Source: Hymenobacter sp. BRD67 (GTDB lineage: Bacteria > Bacteroidota > Bacteroidia > Cytophagales > Hymenobacteraceae). Taken from it: 64,000 nt of DNA. Shown here in pieces: positions 55,672 to 64,000 of this stretch; position 1 is the first letter of the stretch; each line of letters opens with the position of its first letter. Both the position numbers and the translations under genes were made by a program. The notes under the pieces were generated by a model. The model ran no database searches. It was given only the letters and a program-made list of their open reading frames with translations, and was not told where the DNA came from. The DNA lies in NCBI RefSeq assembly GCF_013256425.1, contig NZ_CP053904.1:2170001-2234000 (forward strand). The letters run 5' to 3'.

Positions 55672-56013
55672 TTACGGACGCGTCGTAGGGGTCCGCCCTT
55701 TATTGAGGCGATGCGTTGGCTGCGAGCCGGTTAAATCAGCGTTGTCGCCGATGGGCTGGTCGGCCCGCCGGGTACCCGCGTCCACATCGCGGGTGGGCAC
55801 CCCGGCCGGGTACAGCACACCCTCCGTGCCGGTGGGGGTGGTGGCGCTCGCTGGCACGGCCCCCGGCGGCACGGTCTTTAGCAGTGAAGTGTTGAAGTGA
55901 CTACTTCCTGCACGGCTGGTTGTCGTGCTCTTTACGGGCGTCTGGGCAACCGCCGACAAGCCGGCGGCCAAGCTCAAATAAGCAAAGAAGAATAGTATAA
56001 AAGACTTTTTCAT
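55672..56013 (-). CDS. Small secreted hypothetical protein
   Basis: The protein is 113 residues with a clear signal peptide (MKKSFILFFFAYLSLAAGLS, cleaved near AVAQ). The mature part is low complexity: Ser/Thr/Pro/Gly-rich with VPTRDVDAGTRRADQPIGDN and a Pro/Arg end. No Cys and no known motif. It is probably unstructured and periplasmic or secreted. Its end is convergent with hscA, 29 bp away. I do not recognise the family. Confidence 0.65.
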   Translation of the reverse strand: MKKSFILFFFAYLSLAAGLSAVAQTPVKSTTTSRAGSSHFNTSLLKTVPPGAVPASATTPTGTEGVLYPAGVPTRDVDAGTRRADQPIGDNADLTGSQPTHRLNKGRTPTTRP

Positions 56014-56034
56014 GGCCTTGGCTTACTGTGAAAG

Positions 56035-56072
56035 TGTTCAGGAAGTAGAGAAACTACTCTACTTCCTGAACA
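56035..56072. repeat. Perfect 16-bp palindrome resembling two IS ends joined head to head
   Basis: TGTTCAGGAAGTAGAG and CTCTACTTCCTGAACA are perfect reverse complements with loop AAACTA. The arm differs by one base over 13-15 positions from the terminal repeat TGTTTAGGAAGTAGG of the IS at 58843-59773. A partial third copy of GAAGTAG follows at 56076. Confidence 0.75.
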
Positions 56073-56222
56073 GCTGAAGTAGAAAAACTACCCGGTGCGC
56101 TACGCACCAGTAAAAACCTGTACGTAGGCGACGGCGATTTTGATTATTTCCAGGCTGAATAGTCCGACGCGGGCGGCCGTCTGCACCGGCTTATCTTTGG
56201 CTAGATTCTGATTTCTGACTTA

Positions 56223-57488
56223 ATGCGCGTACTGCATACTGCTGACTGGCATCTGGGCCAGCATTTTTTGACCGGCCACGAGCGGCTGACCGAACAAAAG
56301 GCTTTTCTGGATTGGCTGCTGGCGACCGTGCAGGCCGAAGAGGTGGAGGCGCTGGTATTGGCCGGCGATGTCTTTGACACCACTACGCCCTCGCACGCGG
56401 CTCAGGAGCTTTATTACGATTTTCTGGTGCGGATGCAGGGCACTGGCTGCCGCGATATTGTAGTGGTAGGTGGCAACCACGACTCTCCTACCCTGCTCAA
56501 TGCCAGCCGCCGGCTGCTGCGAGCGCTGCGTATCCACGTTATCGGCGGCGTGCCGGCTGACCCCACCGAGCAGATTATCAGTCTGGCCGGCAGCAGCGGC
56601 AAAACCGGGCTGGTGGTGTGCGCCGTGCCCTTTCTGCGCGACCGTGACCTGCGCTTATCCATTGCCGGCGAAACGCCCGACGAGCGCCAGCTGCGCATTC
56701 ACGACAGCATTGCCGGGCATTATAAGACCCTGAGCGAGCACGACCTGGTGCGCAATCTGCGCGAGCAGGATGTGCCGGTGCTGGCTACCGGCCACCTCTA
56801 CGCGGCCGGCGGCGAGGCCCGCGAGGGAGCCGAGCGCGACGTGCACATCGGGGGGCTGGGCGTTATTGCCGCCGAGCATTTTCCGGCCGCGTTCGACTAC
56901 GTGGCGCTGGGCCACCTGCACCGCCCGCAGGTGGTGGGCGGGCGGGCGCACATTCGCTACTCGGGCTCGCCGGTGCCGCTCTCCTTTACCGAGGCCGATG
57001 ACAAGCAGCAGGTATTATTATTGGAATTTAACGGTGCTGGGCCACCCACGATTACCAGCTTGGCCGTGCCCGTTTCGCGCCGCCTGCAGCGCTTTCACGG
57101 CGAGCTGGCGGAGGTAGAGACGGCCATTCTGGGTTTTGATAACGAAGCCTTTAGCCTGGTGGCCTGGGCCGATGTGCTGGTGCGCTCTGATGAAGCGCCG
57201 GCCGAAGTGCAGCGGCGCATCCAGGCCGCCCTGCAGGAGCGGCGTAACTATGTGCTGGCCCCGCGGGGCGTGCGCCAGAACCGCCTCACCGAGACGCCCG
57301 ACGCCCTTGCCGAAGCTGCCGCACCCATCGAGCACCTGCACGAGCTTACGGTGGAGGAAGTGTTTCGCCGCCGCGTGGCCGGCCTGCCGCCCGAGCGCGC
57401 CGCCGCCCTCACCGCCACCTTTCAGGAGCTGCGCCAGCTGCTGGCCGAAGCCGACCCGCAGGCCTGGGGCGGCGAGGCGCCTGCCTAG
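56223..57488 (+). CDS. sbcD: Exonuclease subunit SbcD (Mre11-type nuclease)
   Basis: This is the nuclease half of the SbcCD complex, which trims hairpins and protein-blocked DNA ends. It is 421 residues. Metallophosphoesterase motifs are MRVLHTADWHLGQHF, LAGDVFDTTTPSHAAQ, VVVGGNHDSPT and the late ATGHLYAAGGEAREG/VALGHLHRPQV block. The capping and C-terminal helical domain ends ADPQAWGGEAPA. Its partner sbcC is 2.3 kb downstream rather than next to it, separated by two small secreted genes and an IS. Confidence 0.95.
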   Translation: MRVLHTADWHLGQHFLTGHERLTEQKAFLDWLLATVQAEEVEALVLAGDVFDTTTPSHAAQELYYDFLVRMQGTGCRDIVVVGGNHDSPTLLNASRRLLRALRIHVIGGVPADPTEQIISLAGSSGKTGLVVCAVPFLRDRDLRLSIAGETPDERQLRIHDSIAGHYKTLSEHDLVRNLREQDVPVLATGHLYAAGGEAREGAERDVHIGGLGVIAAEHFPAAFDYVALGHLHRPQVVGGRAHIRYSGSPVPLSFTEADDKQQVLLLEFNGAGPPTITSLAVPVSRRLQRFHGELAEVETAILGFDNEAFSLVAWADVLVRSDEAPAEVQRRIQAALQERRNYVLAPRGVRQNRLTETPDALAEAAAPIEHLHELTVEEVFRRRVAGLPPERAAALTATFQELRQLLAEADPQAWGGEAPA

Positions 57489-57603
57489 GCGACCATCATT
57501 ACCTGGAGCTAAGTACCTCGCACAAGAAGGTTTTTAAATAGCTTCTGCTATATCTTGCGCGGGCTTTCTTCACATAATTCAGTTCCTGCTTTCAATTTTA
57601 CAT

Positions 57604-58131
57604 ATGAAAAAACTAATACTCTACCCCGTCTTTGTGCTGGGTCTATGTACGGAGCATGCGGCCCAGGCTCAGGCAGGGGCCCTGGTAAATCTTATTGGCT
57701 TGGGAGTGCGAGTGGGCGCGCAGGCTGCCCTAAAGCCAAAGCTGACTCCTGAACAGCGGGCAGCCCAGCAAGCCGCTGAGAAAGAAGCAGCTTCCAAGCA
57801 GGGAGTTGCTGAGCTCGACGCGGCCGGCCCGGCCGTTCCCAAAGAGCTGGTATTGCATCGAACGCCCGCCGACAAGCTGCCCAAAAAATCCGCTGAGCAG
57901 ATAACGTCCCTCGAAACGCAGCTCGACGCCTGCCACGCCGCCATGCTGGCTACTCCCACCGGCGTAGTCTGCTCGCCCGAGCAGCGCACGGCCATTCAAA
58001 ATGCGGCCGTGAGCGTGGCCCGCGCGCAGCCCGGCTGGGATTTACACCCTTATCAGCAGGAAATGGCTTTTTACCTAGCTGAAGACGCTCGCCGCCAGCA
58101 GGCTGCCAGCCCAGCTACGCCAGCCAAATAA
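57604..58131 (+). CDS. Secreted hypothetical protein, paralogue 1 of a local pair
   Basis: The protein is 175 residues. The signal peptide is MKKLILYPVFVLGLCTEHAA with cleavage near AQA. The mature region has an Ala/Gln/Glu-rich helical part (LTPEQRAAQQAAEKEAASKQ). A conserved C-terminal part has LETQLDACHAAMLATPTGVV, a second Cys in VCSPEQRTAI, then AFYLAEDARRQQAA. The two Cys could form a disulfide. The same C-terminal pattern appears in the neighbouring gene, so these are tandem paralogues. Family and function unknown to me. Confidence 0.75.
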   Translation: MKKLILYPVFVLGLCTEHAAQAQAGALVNLIGLGVRVGAQAALKPKLTPEQRAAQQAAEKEAASKQGVAELDAAGPAVPKELVLHRTPADKLPKKSAEQITSLETQLDACHAAMLATPTGVVCSPEQRTAIQNAAVSVARAQPGWDLHPYQQEMAFYLAEDARRQQAASPATPAK

Positions 58132-58324
58132 TCAGCAGCTACTGGACGAATGCTATTCAGCAACTGATTAACCGGGCAGGCTGCCAACTTTTAGTCGGCT
58201 GTCTGCTCCTGGCTGGCAAGAGGATGACCGGAACGCAGCCTTGGGGCAGTAATAAGAAGCAGCTGATTACTTCACTATTGCCGTGGCTAAGTCACCTCAA
58301 CACCCACCGATTTTCTCATAATAT

Positions 58325-58773
58325 ATGAAGCGAAATTTATTTATGCTCACTCTTCTGGCCGGCGTTTTCCTGAGCTATACCACTCAGGCACAAGCCTCTA
58401 TCCTATTCGGAGCTTTGGGAATAGTAAAGCAGTCTAAAAATATTCCACCCATCATCGTTACGAACGCCACGTATCATGACCATAGCTTTCTGATGCAGCG
58501 CTCACCGAAGGAACAGATGAGCATACTGTGGGCGGCGAACAGATAGCCTATCTGGAAAAGCAGCTCGACAGATGCCACACTGCGCTATTAACAGACGAAA
58601 CGGGACCTGTATGCTCTGCCAGCCAAGCAGCTCAGCTACAGGCTACTCAAGCAACTATCAACCAACTACAGCCCAAGGGGAATAGGCAGGCTTATGCCAC
58701 TGAAATAACTTTTTATATAGCCGAGGATGCGCGCCGCCAGCAGGCGGCTCCGCTCGCGCCATCCGCTAAATAG
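58325..58773 (+). CDS. Secreted hypothetical protein, paralogue 2, frameshifted
   Basis: After adding one base near 58520 the protein is 149 residues. The signal peptide is MKRNLFMLTLLAGVFLSYTT (cleaved near AQA). The C-terminal part EQIAYLEKQLDRCHTALLTD, PVCSASQAAQLQ and FYIAEDARRQQAAPLAPSAK matches paralogue 1 in order and spacing, including both Cys. The shorter N-terminal half differs. The break does not sit in a long homopolymer, so it could be a true mutation, but length after repair is an exact codon multiple. Confidence 0.65.
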
Positions 58774-58797
58774 CTTTTACAAAAAATCTGCTACCTG

Positions 58798-58838
58798 CAC
58801 CCCAGTCCGCCATTGGTGCGGGCTGGGGTGTATTTTTA
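58798..58838 (+). terminator. Terminator after the secreted paralogue pair
   Basis: CACCCCAGTCCGC pairs with GCGGGCTGGGGTG with one mismatch, around CATTGGT, followed by TATTTTTA. It lies just before the IS. Confidence 0.85.
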
Positions 58839-58842
58839 TGCT

Positions 58843-59773
58843 GAAGCTGTTTAGGAAGTAGGCGAGCGACCAATTCTGCGCAGCAGTAGCACGGTAAAGG
58901 CCAGCCAGTGAAACGCCAGCCAGGTATGCAGGCAGGTTTCAAAGCGCACGAGTAGCGTTTTGAAGCCGTCGAGCCAGGCGTTGAGTTGCTCAATAACCTG
59001 TCGGCGGCGGTAGAGTTCGGGGTCAAACAGGGTATCATCGTCGATTTGCCAGTCGGCCGAACGCCGGTTGCGCGGGATGTTGACCTCAATATCGCGGTGG
59101 GCACAGGCCTGGCGTAAGCTGTTGACATCAAAGGCTTTGTCGGCGTTCAGAAACAAGCCTTGCAGGCACAGGTCCGCCTGCTCCAACGTTTGGCAAAGCT
59201 CGCCAAAGACGGCTTCCAGCTCAAACGTATCGTGGTGCTGCCCGGCCTGGGGCGTGGCCAGGGCCAGCGGCTGGCCCTGGTTGTCGGCCAGGAACAGGGC
59301 GTTGGTGGTGCGCGCCGCTTTGCGGCCCTGGTAGCCCACGGCCACCCCGCCGTTCTTGGCCGGTGTGTGGCTGCCGTCGAGTTGCACGCTGGAGAGGTCG
59401 AGCAAGCGGCGGTGTAGGCGCAAGAGCGTCAGCCACAGCTTTTTCCAGGCCCTTGTTTGCTCCAGGTGTGGAAATGATAGTACACCCCCTGCCAACTCAG
59501 GGGCTCGCCGCTGAATAGGGCGGCCACCGGTAGCCAGCGCCACTGACAGCCGGTTTTGAGTTTGTAGAGAATGGCGCCCACCACCTCGGCCGGAGCCACG
59601 CGCCGCCGCCGGCCCTGGCTGGGAAAGGGTAAATAGGGCAGTAGCCAGGTCACGATGATATCTTTGGAGAGGACTTCCACGGGCAGGCGTAAGAAACTTG
59701 GTTGGGTCGCACCCCAAATTTCTCTCTGCCGTGGGAGTCTTTTTTGTTTCCAGCCTACTTCCTAAACAGCTTC
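58843..59773 (-). mobile_element. IS5-type insertion sequence, 931 bp
   Basis: Perfect 21-bp terminal inverted repeats GAAGCTGTTTAGGAAGTAGG(C) are at 58843-58863 and 59753-59773. The 3-bp sequence GCT flanks both ends (58840-58842 and 59774-59776), fitting a target duplication. It codes one transposase in two overlapping frames on the minus strand. The right end lies 3 bp before the sbcC ATG at 59777. Perfect repeats and intact DDE residues suggest a recent, possibly active element. Confidence 0.9.
58851..59680 (-). CDS. IS5-family transposase in two frames (DUF4096 plus DDE domain)
   Basis: The first frame, from 59680, gives the DUF4096-type N-terminus (WLLPYLPFPSQGRRRRVAPA, ILYKLKTGCQWRWLP, YYHFHTWSKQG). 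The second gives the DDE domain with Asp in VQLDGSHTPAKNGG, Asp in LNADKAFDVNSLR, and Glu in RRRQVIEQLNAWLDGFKTLL. The fusion is 276 residues. The switch needs a -1 slip or one extra base. The run of five A followed by G on the coding strand (59440-59444 as T) is a plausible slip site, and two-frame transposases occur in the IS5/IS427 group. The stop codon lies inside the terminal repeat. Confidence 0.85.
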
Positions 59774-59776
59774 GCT

Positions 59777-62700
59777 ATGAAGATTATCAGCCTGCGCTTT
59801 GCTAACCTCAACTCGCTGCCCGGCCCGCACCTTATCCGGTTCGATATGGCGCCGCTGGCTGATACGGGGCTGTTTGCCATTACGGGCCCTACCGGCGCCG
59901 GCAAAAGCACCTTGCTCGATGCCATCGCGGTGGGCCTCTACGGCCGGGTGCCGCGCCACGACCGCCAGGTGGGCGAAATGGTAAGCCGCCACGCGCCCTC
60001 GGCGTTTTCGGAGGTGGAGTTTGAAGTGCATGAAACCAATGCGGATACCGGCCTCACGCAGCGCGTGCGCTACCGCTCGCGCTGGGAAGTGAAGCGAAAA
60101 ACCCGCGGCGAGGACAAGGGCGGCCTGGGTCAGGATGCCATGACGCTGGTCTTCAGCCCGTCGGGCCAGGCAGTTATCAGCGGCAAAGAGGCCGTGCCGG
60201 CCAAAGTCGGCGAATTGTCGGGGCTGGATTTCGGGCAGTTTGAGCAGGCCGTACTGCTGAGCCAGGGCAAGTTTGCGCGCTTCCTGCACGCCCCCGAAAA
60301 GGAGCGCAGCGCCCTGCTCGAAAAGATGACTAATGTGGGCATCTACTCGCGGCTGTCGGTGGCGGCGTTTGAGAAAGCCCGCGAGGAAGAGCAAAAAACC
60401 AGGCTGCTCGAAGCTACCCTCAATGCTACCCGCCTGCTGCCGGACGAAGAGCGCCAGCGCCTCGAACGCCTGCTCGACGAGTTGCACACCGAGGCCGTAA
60501 TAACCTACGAGCACCAGCAGGAGCTAAGCACCTGCCTGGCCTGGCGCACCGTACTTGACCAATTTGACAAGCAGCTGGCCGATGCCGCCCGGCAGGCGGC
60601 CCGGCTGCAGGACGAAAACGCCGCTCTGCAGCCGACGTTTGCGCGCCTGGCCGACCACGAGCGTGCGACTGCGCCAGCTCTGGCTACAGCCCTGGTGCTG
60701 GCCGAGCAGGCCGGGCAGGAGCGGCGCCGCGATGCCGAAGCGCTCGCGCAGCTGGAGCAGCAGCTTCCTACGCTGCTCAGCGGGGCCGAAGCCGCCGAGG
60801 TTGCCCACGCCGCCGCTACTGCCAGCCAGGCCACGGCCCAGGCCGAGGCCGACCAGCTGCGCCCGGTGCTGCAGGAAGTGCTGGCTCAAGATATTACCAT
60901 CCGGGCGGCGCAAGCGGAGTTGGCCCGGAAGCGGGCCGCGCACGAACGCGACCAGGCTAGCTACGAAACTGAGCTGGCTACCTGGCACCACACCCAGGCC
61001 CGCGAGCTGACGCAGCTGGAGCAGACCCAGGCCGGACTTCAGGAGTGGCTGCGAGCCCACGCCCACGAGCAGAATCTCCCAAAGGAACTAGATGTGCTAA
61101 ATCGAGAAATCATCGATTTAGAAGCGGTGAACACCCGGCTGGCTACCCTCGAAGCGCAGCAGAAAGCGCAGCTCAAACAGCTGGCCGATGCAGTGGCCGA
61201 CCTACAGCGCCACGAGCTGGCTGCGGCGGATGCCCAGCGGCAGCAGCGCGAATCGATAGAGCAGGGCCGGCCTTGTCGCGAAGAGCGCGACAGCTTATTG
61301 AATGGCATCGGTGCCGATGAGCTGGACCAGCGCGACGCCGACCTCACGGCGCGGCTACACCTGCTGCAGCGCCTGCTCCCGCTGGCCCAAGCGGCGCACG
61401 ACCATTCGGCCCGTGCCCACGCCCTTACGCAGGAGCATGAGCAGGCCGGCCCGGCGCTGGCAGCTGCCGAAACCACTTTTGCTCACCTTGAGCTACGCTA
61501 CGCCGATGGCCAGCGGCTGCTCGAAAGCTACCAGCGGGAGCTGCGGGCCCAGCAAACCCTGGCCGACCTGAATGCGCATCGCCAGCACCTGCGCCCCGGC
61601 CAGCCCTGCCCGCTGTGCGGCGCGGCTGAACACGCATTTGCCGCCACTTTCGCGGCCGATGCCAATGAGCAGGAGCAGCGCGTAGCGGCCCAGAAAGAAG
61701 CTCTAACGCAAGCAAACAACGAGGTTACACACACCGGGCAAGAGCTGGCCCGCCTGCGCTACGCCCAGCAGCAACGCCTGGCCCGCCGCGCCGAAGCCGC
61801 CGAAGCCGCTGCCCTGGCCCGCACGCAGGCCACGGCACTCGCTGCTTCCCTCCACCCACCCCTACCCGACCCGGCCGACCCAACTGCCATCAACCACCTG
61901 CTTGCTGAAACAGCTGAGCAGCAGCAGGCTACCGGTATCGCCCGCCGCCGCCTTGTCACGCTCACCGAGCAGCTGGCGCAGCTTAAGGCCGAGCACAAGG
62001 CCGCGGGTGCCCGGCTTACGCAAGCGCAGGAAGAAGCGCAGCGCGCCGAAGCGCGCCGGCAAAAAGCGCAGCAAGCCCTGGTGCCCATCGACGCGGAGCT
62101 GGCTGATGCCCGCGAGCAAGCCGCTAATTATCGAGCCGTTATTCAGGGTCTGCTGGCCCCCACCAGCTTACGCTGCCTGCGTCCGCGCAGCCCTACGCGG
62201 GCGTTCTGGCTACCCTTAGCGAGCGCGCCAGCACGTTCCAGGCCCGGATGGAAGCGCTGCAGAAGCGCGAGCACGAAGTTGCCAGCCTGAAAGACCGGCA
62301 AGCTATGCAGGCCAATACCTTAGCTAAGACGCAGGAGAAGCTGCAGGCAGATGCCGGCAACCTACGCGCTGACCAGCAGGCCATTGAAGCGCAGCAAGCC
62401 GCCCGGCTGGCCCGCTACGCTGGCCCCGACCCCGCCACCGAGGCTGAGCGACTGCACCAAGCCACTCAGCGGCTAAGTGAGGCCGCCCAGCTGGCCGAAG
62501 CCGAGCGCACGCGCCAGCAGCTGGCCCTGAAAGGCACGCGCGAGAAAATAACCCAGCGCCGGGAAGACCTGCGGCGCCACGAGGCTGATTTTCAGGCGCG
62601 GCAAGTCGAGCTGGCCAGTGCGCTAACTGCCGCCGGCCTTACAACCGCGGCCGAGGCGCAGGCCTTACGGCTACCCGCCGCCGAAGCGCAGCAGCTCGCG

Positions 62701-63501
62701 CAGCGCCGCCAGCAGCATCTTACCGACCAGCAGGCCAGCCAGCAATTGCAAGCCAAGCTCGGCGCCGACCTGGCGCGCCACCACGAGCTGGCCCTCACGC
62801 ACTTAACGACCCAGGACCTTACTGCCGGGCTGGCGCAGCTAAATGCCGAAAATGAGCAGCTGCACCAACGCCTCGGGGCCGCCGCCAGCCAGCTGGTCCA
62901 GGATGACGAGGCCCGCCAGCAGCAGGCTGCTGGCCTGCGCCAGCTGGCTGCCCGCCAGCGCGAGCAGGAGCGCTGGCAAGACCTGGCCGAGCAAATCGGC
63001 TCGGCCAAGGGCGACAAGTTCAGCCAGTTTGCCCAAGGGCTGACGCTTAATCACCTGGCCCGGCTGGCTAATCTGCGCCTGCGCCAGCTCACGGGCCGCT
63101 ACACTATTCTTAAAATGCCCAACCGCAACCTCGAGCTGCAAATAATCGACCACGACCAGGCCGATACCGTGCGGCCGATGGCGTCGCTTTCGGGCGGTGA
63201 AAGCTTTCTGGTGAGCCTAGCCCTGGCCCTGGGCCTGAGCGAGCTGGCGGGCTACAAGGCCCGCATCGAGTCGCTGTTTATCGACGAAGGCTTCGGCACC
63301 CTCGACCCCGATGCGCTCAACACCGCACTCGATGCCCTGGAACGCCTGCAGCACTCCGGCAAAATGATTGGCGTTATCTCGCACGTGGCCGACCTCAAAG
63401 ACCGTATCGGCACCCAGATTCGGGTGCAGCCCGGCGCCGGCGGCAACAGCACCGTGCGCGTAGTCGATGTAGTCGGCACCGAAACCAGCTGCGCGGGGTG
63501 A
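59777..63501 (+). CDS. sbcC: Exonuclease subunit SbcC (Rad50-type ATPase), frameshifted
   Basis: This is the SMC-like ATPase partner of SbcD, about 1241 residues after one base is restored. Walker A is GPTGAGKSTLLDAI near residue 35. Long coiled coils rich in Ala/Glu/Gln flank a zinc hook CPLCG at about 615. The C-terminal signature is SLSGGESFLVSLALALGLSEL and Walker B LFIDEGFGTLDPD. The break is at the C run 62157-62161; one C restores LLAPHQLTLPASAQPY and the normal coil. The start ATG at 59777 (MKIISLRFANLNSLPG) is fixed by the conserved N-terminus. An IS ends 3 bp before it, so its original promoter or operon link with sbcD is cut. Confidence 0.92.
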
Positions 63502-63536
63502 GTCATGATGAGCAGTAAATATAACAAAATTATATA

Positions 63537-64000
63537 TTATACATTGCTCACGGCCCGCACTTCGGCCCAGGTCCAGTATTTTTTGGGCTGAATAGCGGCG
63601 TAGCCTTTTTGCAAAAAATCAACTACCTCACGCTCTACCACACTGGCAGCCAGCGAGGAAGCATAGATAGGCCGCCCATCGGGGTCGGCATAGCGCTCGG
63701 CTTTGGTGAGGGGGCGGCCCGCTAAGCGCAGCAGCGGGCCGGTGTCGGTGAGGCCATCCGCCGCCCAACGGTAAGCACTGCCTTCCAGCTCATTGAGGCG
63801 AGCAGCAAGTGCTGCCAGCGGCAGGCGCGGCAGCGTGGGCCGGCTTTCGAGGTCAATCCAGGTAGTGTACTTACATTCCAGCTCGTAGCGCTGCCCATCG
63901 TAGAGGCTCAGCACCCAGTCGAAGCCCGCCGTGGGGCCAAACAGCGCGTAGTACGGTACCGGCGCGGGCGTGTGCATCACAACAAGGCGGATAGCCCCGT
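63537..64000 (-). CDS. Hypothetical protein, partial at window edge
   Basis: The frame is open to the last base of the window, so the true start is probably outside; an in-frame GTG at 63980 is a fallback. Visible text: IRLVVMHTPAPVPYYALFGP, DWVLSLYDGQRYELECKYTT, LAALAARLNELEGSAYRWAA, GLTDTGPLLRLAGRPLTKAE, ending AIQPKKYWTWAEVRAVSNV. It looks like a cytoplasmic enzyme or DUF family, but I do not recognise it. It converges with sbcC, with a 35-base AT-rich gap. Confidence 0.7.
   Translation of the reverse strand, partial: GAIRLVVMHTPAPVPYYALFGPTAGFDWVLSLYDGQRYELECKYTTWIDLESRPTLPRLPLAALAARLNELEGSAYRWAADGLTDTGPLLRLAGRPLTKAERYADPDGRPIYASSLAASVVEREVVDFLQKGYAAIQPKKYWTWAEVRAVSNV

Noticed and set aside
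59702..59776. An sbcC start within the IS
   Set aside because: The in-frame extension is IS sequence including the terminal repeat. The conserved SbcC N-terminus begins at 59777.

Overview
The window looks like chromosome from a GC-rich member of the Bacteroidota, most likely a Hymenobacter-like cytophagal bacterium. This is inferred from gene content, not from a database search. The evidence is: type IX secretion (T9SS) targeting domains of both the type A kind (26767-29037, 51185-53464) and the gliding-associated type B kind (29107-34639); a SusC-style TonB receptor with a carboxypeptidase-like N-terminal domain; Bacteroidota-type promoter boxes (TAnnTTTG) ahead of several genes; and strong G/C third-position use. 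No prophage, CRISPR array, rRNA or complete integrative element is visible. One IS5-type insertion sequence is present.

Layout. 1-880: LysM/double-psi-barrel cell-wall protein cut by the window edge. 1076-5115: kdsB (LPS Kdo activation), a TonB-C protein, two small membrane proteins and a CCA-adding/HD enzyme. 5349-7677: a GH28 lipoprotein, a Sua5/TsaC enzyme and methylmalonyl-CoA epimerase. 7869-10082: iscS, iscU and iscA; an HscA-like Hsp70 that would serve IscU lies 44 kb away at 53768. 10214-16574: a multi-PAS histidine kinase, murI, a GNAT, an SGNH lipoprotein and an ABC ATPase with its large permease (to 19176). 19294-23038: hldE-type kinase, a phnA remnant, hemE and small unknowns. 23039-23887: a non-coding stretch with hairpins and two identical tRNA-Lys genes. 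23895-34639: a TPR/SH3 protein, a truncated porin, an SDR and two giant secreted proteins, one with seven Ig-like repeats of exactly 255 bp. 34874-40585: rlmD, small unknowns, thiL, lipoproteins and a NYN protein. 40817-45900: a GH31 alpha-glucosidase and two YkuD_2 L,D-transpeptidase-like paralogues. 46049-53464: a same-strand set of TonB receptor, Cys-containing small protein, HupE/UreJ permease, TPR lipoprotein-like protein and T9SS-exported DUF4331 protein. This is the best candidate in the window for a little-described system, possibly metal acquisition. 53768-64000: hscA, sbcD, a pair of secreted paralogues, an IS5-type element inserted 3 bp before the sbcC start codon, sbcC and a partial unknown.

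A striking overall property is that nine conserved genes are each broken into overlapping reading frames. Every junction is repaired by adding a single base, usually to a run of G or C, and the repaired lengths are exact multiples of three. The simplest reading is base under-calling in the assembly, so these loci are annotated here as single genes with a frameshift and not as true pseudogenes.

Palindromic repeats are common between genes: CAGTGAGCAGT-type hairpins, GCAGATTAAACGGATT-type REP pairs, and 16- to 22-bp perfect inverted repeats. They often contain the stop codons of the flanking genes.
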